Origin: a virus | DNA: 21,469 nt | IMG/VR virus record: IMGVR_UViG_3300044846_003145 | Coordinates: 1 to 21,469 of that record | Direction: 5' to 3' (one strand) | Shown here: piece after piece, positions 19,523 through 21,469 of the stretch | Layout of the letters: each line of letters opens with the position of its first letter | How positions within the stretch are numbered: position 1 is the first letter of the stretch | Translations under genes and position numbers: made by a program | Notes under the pieces: generated by a model | Told to the model about the DNA's origin: nothing | Databases searched by the model: none | The model's input: only the letters and a program-made list of their open reading frames with translations

Positions 19523-20670
19523 TGCTAGAAAACCTACAACCAGCCCCAAAAATTACTGCACCCCAAAACTTTAGACCTGGGGTTGAATTTGATGGAACAG
19601 ATGGCATTGCCACCACACCAGGAATGACTGGACAGCCTGATTTCAGTGCATTTTTGCTTGAAGCAGGCTTTGACCCAGCAGAGATTGAAATTGTTGGAAC
19701 ACCAAGAACTTCACGTTGGCAAAAATACGACGGAGAATGGCTAACAGCCTACAGATTCAATTTCAAAAAGAGAAGTGCAATCACTGACTTGCCTTTGTTA
19801 TTGCAAGAGGCTAAGAAAAAAGCCAAAATTCAACCACTGCCAAAACCACAAGATAAAGCGCTAGTTGTTCTCTGGTCAGATTTACAGGTTGGCAAAGTGG
19901 ACTACAGGGGAAACTCACAGACACTGATTGAACGAATTGGGCTAATGCAAGCCAGGCTGATGGACAAAATCAAGACTGAAAAGCCCAAGAAAGTAGTGTT
20001 TGCAGATTTGGGTGACACAATTGAGGGGTTCAATAACGCCAGCCCAATGCAACAGGCAATGACCAACGACCTGAGCATTATGGAACAAGTAGATTTGGCA
20101 ACATCATTTGCTTGGCAAACATTGAAAATGATAGGTGAAAAGGTTCCACAAGTCATCTATGCATCTGTTGGCTCTAATCATTGCCAATGGCGAATGGGCA
20201 GGGAAGCAGTAGGCAAACCAACAGATGACTGGGCAGTGTTTATTGGCAGACAATTAGCCAGGCTTGCCACCGAATCAAGCATGGAACACATCAAGTTTTT
20301 AGAGCCACAGCCACAGGATGAATCACTAGCCATAGATGTTTTTGAAGATGGCTTCCACATTCTAGGCGTTGTGCATGGACACCAAGCCAAACGCCCTGAT
20401 GAAATGGGTCGTTGGTGGCGAGGGCAAGCATTTGGTAAGCAAGCAGTTGCAGACGCCACTATCTTGGTTCATGGTCACTGGCATCATCTGAGGCTGACTG
20501 AAATGGGTTCAACACCAAGGGGAACAAGCAGATTCGTCATCATGGCTTCAACCCTTGACAATGGGTCTGGATGGTGGAAAAGGGTGACAGGCGAAGATTC
20601 AGTGCCTGGATTGGTTACTTTTGCACTAGAAAAACAAGTGGACTTCACTGGGACTGTGTGGAAACTATGA
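19522..20670 (+). CDS. Calcineurin-like metallophosphoesterase
   Basis: A 382-residue two-metal phosphoesterase. Motifs in order: D120-L-Q122 (usual D-x-H, histidine replaced by glutamine), GD165T, S-N219-H220, V-H285-G-H287 and V-H317-G-H319-W-H321. The spacing fits the family. The first 100 residues form a separate domain with an IVGTPRTSRWQKYDGEWLTAYRF stretch. Phage members are thought to act on DNA (SbcD-like) or on nucleotides; target here is unknown. Coupled by TAATG upstream and ATGA downstream to the nuclease gene. Confidence 0.8.
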   Translation: MLENLQPAPKITAPQNFRPGVEFDGTDGIATTPGMTGQPDFSAFLLEAGFDPAEIEIVGTPRTSRWQKYDGEWLTAYRFNFKKRSAITDLPLLLQEAKKKAKIQPLPKPQDKALVVLWSDLQVGKVDYRGNSQTLIERIGLMQARLMDKIKTEKPKKVVFADLGDTIEGFNNASPMQQAMTNDLSIMEQVDLATSFAWQTLKMIGEKVPQVIYASVGSNHCQWRMGREAVGKPTDDWAVFIGRQLARLATESSMEHIKFLEPQPQDESLAIDVFEDGFHILGVVHGHQAKRPDEMGRWWRGQAFGKQAVADATILVHGHWHHLRLTEMGSTPRGTSRFVIMASTLDNGSGWWKRVTGEDSVPGLVTFALEKQVDFTGTVWKL

Positions 20671-21077
20671 TTCAGCCACATTTTGACTTTGATTTTTCCA
20701 GGGGAAAAGTTGGAGAAGATTTAGTGGAAACATTTTTAGCCGATTTGGTGGGCAAAAAAATTGAAGTCAAAACTGACCATCGTGTCAGTGAAACAGGCAA
20801 TGTCTACCTTGAAACATGGCAATACCACAAGCCAGACGAATCAGACAAGAAACCAAGTGGAATAAACATCACACAGGCTGAGTACTTTTGTTTTGCAAGC
20901 CCTACGGGGGATGGGTTCGTCATGATAAAGACTGAGGCGCTGAAACAAATACTAAGAGAAATACCCCCACGCCATGGCAGACAACCCCTCGCCAATGCCA
21001 ACAGCAATGCTTCGATAGGCAGACTAGTAAAAATGACTGACATCATGGCGAAGCTAAAACTATGGAAAAATGCCTAG
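20667..21077 (+). CDS. PD-(D/E)XK-like phage nuclease
   Basis: A 136-residue protein starting at the ATGA overlap. FDFSRGKVGEDLVETFLADL is the N-terminal helix with a glutamate, K-I-E-V-K-T-D supplies the E-x-K catalytic core, and ETGNVYLETW is the next conserved strand. This matches the small phage PD-(D/E)XK proteins with a VKTD...TGN-YIE pattern. The C-terminal half (ASPTGDGFVMIKTEALKQIL) completes the fold. It may act in recombination or DNA end processing with the phosphoesterase. Confidence 0.7.
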   Translation: MIQPHFDFDFSRGKVGEDLVETFLADLVGKKIEVKTDHRVSETGNVYLETWQYHKPDESDKKPSGINITQAEYFCFASPTGDGFVMIKTEALKQILREIPPRHGRQPLANANSNASIGRLVKMTDIMAKLKLWKNA

Positions 21078-21435
21078 ACAATTTGCTACCCCATGTTTGG
21101 TCTGTGGAACACTAACCAAACAAGGCAACCGCTGTGAAGTTCACCAAGCTGAAATGAACCAAGCCATAAGAAAAAGACTTGATGGATTGCCCAAACGACC
21201 TGACAAACGAGACAAATACGGCGGTGATTACAGAGCCAGAGCAAAAGCAGTCAAACAGTATGCCCTGGACAATAATCTTCCCTGTCCGCTATGCGGTCAG
21301 CCATTGTCAGTTGGTGGAATCATCCACGCAGACCATATCTATCCTGCTATGGGGCAAGCTAGCCCATTGCAAGCAGTCCACGCCAAATGCAATTTGTCCA
21401 AAGGCAACCGCCCCCCTGGTACGTCTATACCATAG
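21070..21435 (+). CDS. HNH endonuclease
   Basis: A 121-residue HNH nuclease starting 8 nt inside the previous gene. It has an N-terminal zinc knuckle (C9-x2-C12, C22, H25), KYGGDYRARAKAV, then CPLCGQPL, IHADHIYPA with the histidine pair, and HAKCNLSKG completing the metal site. In cos phages such an enzyme often lies next to the terminase genes and is needed for packaging in several systems. Terminase genes therefore probably follow the window. Its stop codon lies within the terminator stem. Confidence 0.85.
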   Translation: MPRQFATPCLVCGTLTKQGNRCEVHQAEMNQAIRKRLDGLPKRPDKRDKYGGDYRARAKAVKQYALDNNLPCPLCGQPLSVGGIIHADHIYPAMGQASPLQAVHAKCNLSKGNRPPGTSIP

Positions 21436-21447
21436 GGGGGTCTTTTC
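21411..21447 (+). terminator. Strong intrinsic terminator after the HNH gene
   Basis: CCCCCC (21411-21416) pairs with GGGGGG (21435-21440) and T21417 with A21434. After a 2-nt bulge (21432-21433), GGTA (21418-21421) pairs with TACC (21428-21431), closing a CGTCTA loop. TCTTTTC follows. The stem overlaps the HNH stop codon. The loop is complementary to 21450-21455. The last 22 nt of the window hold no gene that I can see. Confidence 0.75.
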
Positions 21448-21469
21448 ATTAGACGTTGTACTAGCGCAC

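Noticed and set aside
21411-21440. C-run/G-run as a cohesive-end (cos) site
   Set aside because: The paired runs, short loop and following T-tract are better explained by a terminator; no packaging gene lies within the window to test a cos role.

Overview
The window is most of a small, tightly packed tailed-phage genome. It has long-tailed (siphovirus-type) structural genes, a lysis cassette, and recombination and replication genes. Nearly everything lies on the + strand with stop/start overlaps of the ATGA, TAATG, GTGA or TTGA kind. The one clear minus-strand gene encodes a WhiB-family protein, a family essentially confined to Actinobacteria and their phages, so the host is very likely an actinobacterium. 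Base composition is low-GC (about 40% by eye) and TTG and GTG starts are common. This fits a phage of low-GC aquatic actinobacteria, but the exact host is inference. I see no integrase, CI-like repressor, tRNA, insertion sequence or CRISPR array.

Layout. 1-1682: the end of an unknown gene, a glycosyltransferase and a nucleotide-sugar epimerase, inserted before the virion genes. 1701-4069: head-tail connector, probable tail terminator, tail tube, tail assembly chaperones joined by a -1 frameshift, and an unknown tail-region protein. 4069-10365: tape measure, baseplate-type minor tail protein, small tail proteins, a glycine-rich adhesin and a fibre-associated small protein. 10404-11096: a protein of unknown function with a dUTPase-like sequence pattern. 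11117-12174: lysis cassette (XhlA-like membrane protein, M23 peptidase, holin, small zinc-ribbon protein). 12175-12272: convergent gap with inverted repeats. 12273-12533 (minus): WhiB. 12545-16411: YqaJ/lambda-Exo-like nuclease, probable annealing protein, HNH and zinc-finger proteins, replication initiator or helicase loader, short SSB-like protein, RusA resolvase. 16412-16532: repeat-dense gap. 16533-19522: many small accessory genes, including an NrdH-like redoxin, an HExxH peptidase, a three-member paralogue family and micro-membrane proteins. 19522-21435: metallophosphoesterase, PD-(D/E)XK-like nuclease, HNH nuclease, then a strong terminator. Terminase, portal, protease and capsid genes are not here and presumably lie outside both ends.

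How the parts work together. The left half builds the tail and ends in host lysis; the right half replicates and recombines DNA. The halves meet at 12531-12547. There the ATG of whiB and the ATG of the exonuclease face away from each other, and each has a TANNNT -10-like box exactly 6 nt upstream that overlaps the other gene's start. The same TANNNT-N6-ATG spacing precedes two other genes without ribosome binding sites (10404 and 11117), which suggests leaderless transcription at key points.

The most striking whole-window signal is an absence: on reading the entire window I found no GATC and no CCGG, which suggests strong selection against these restriction or methylation sites.
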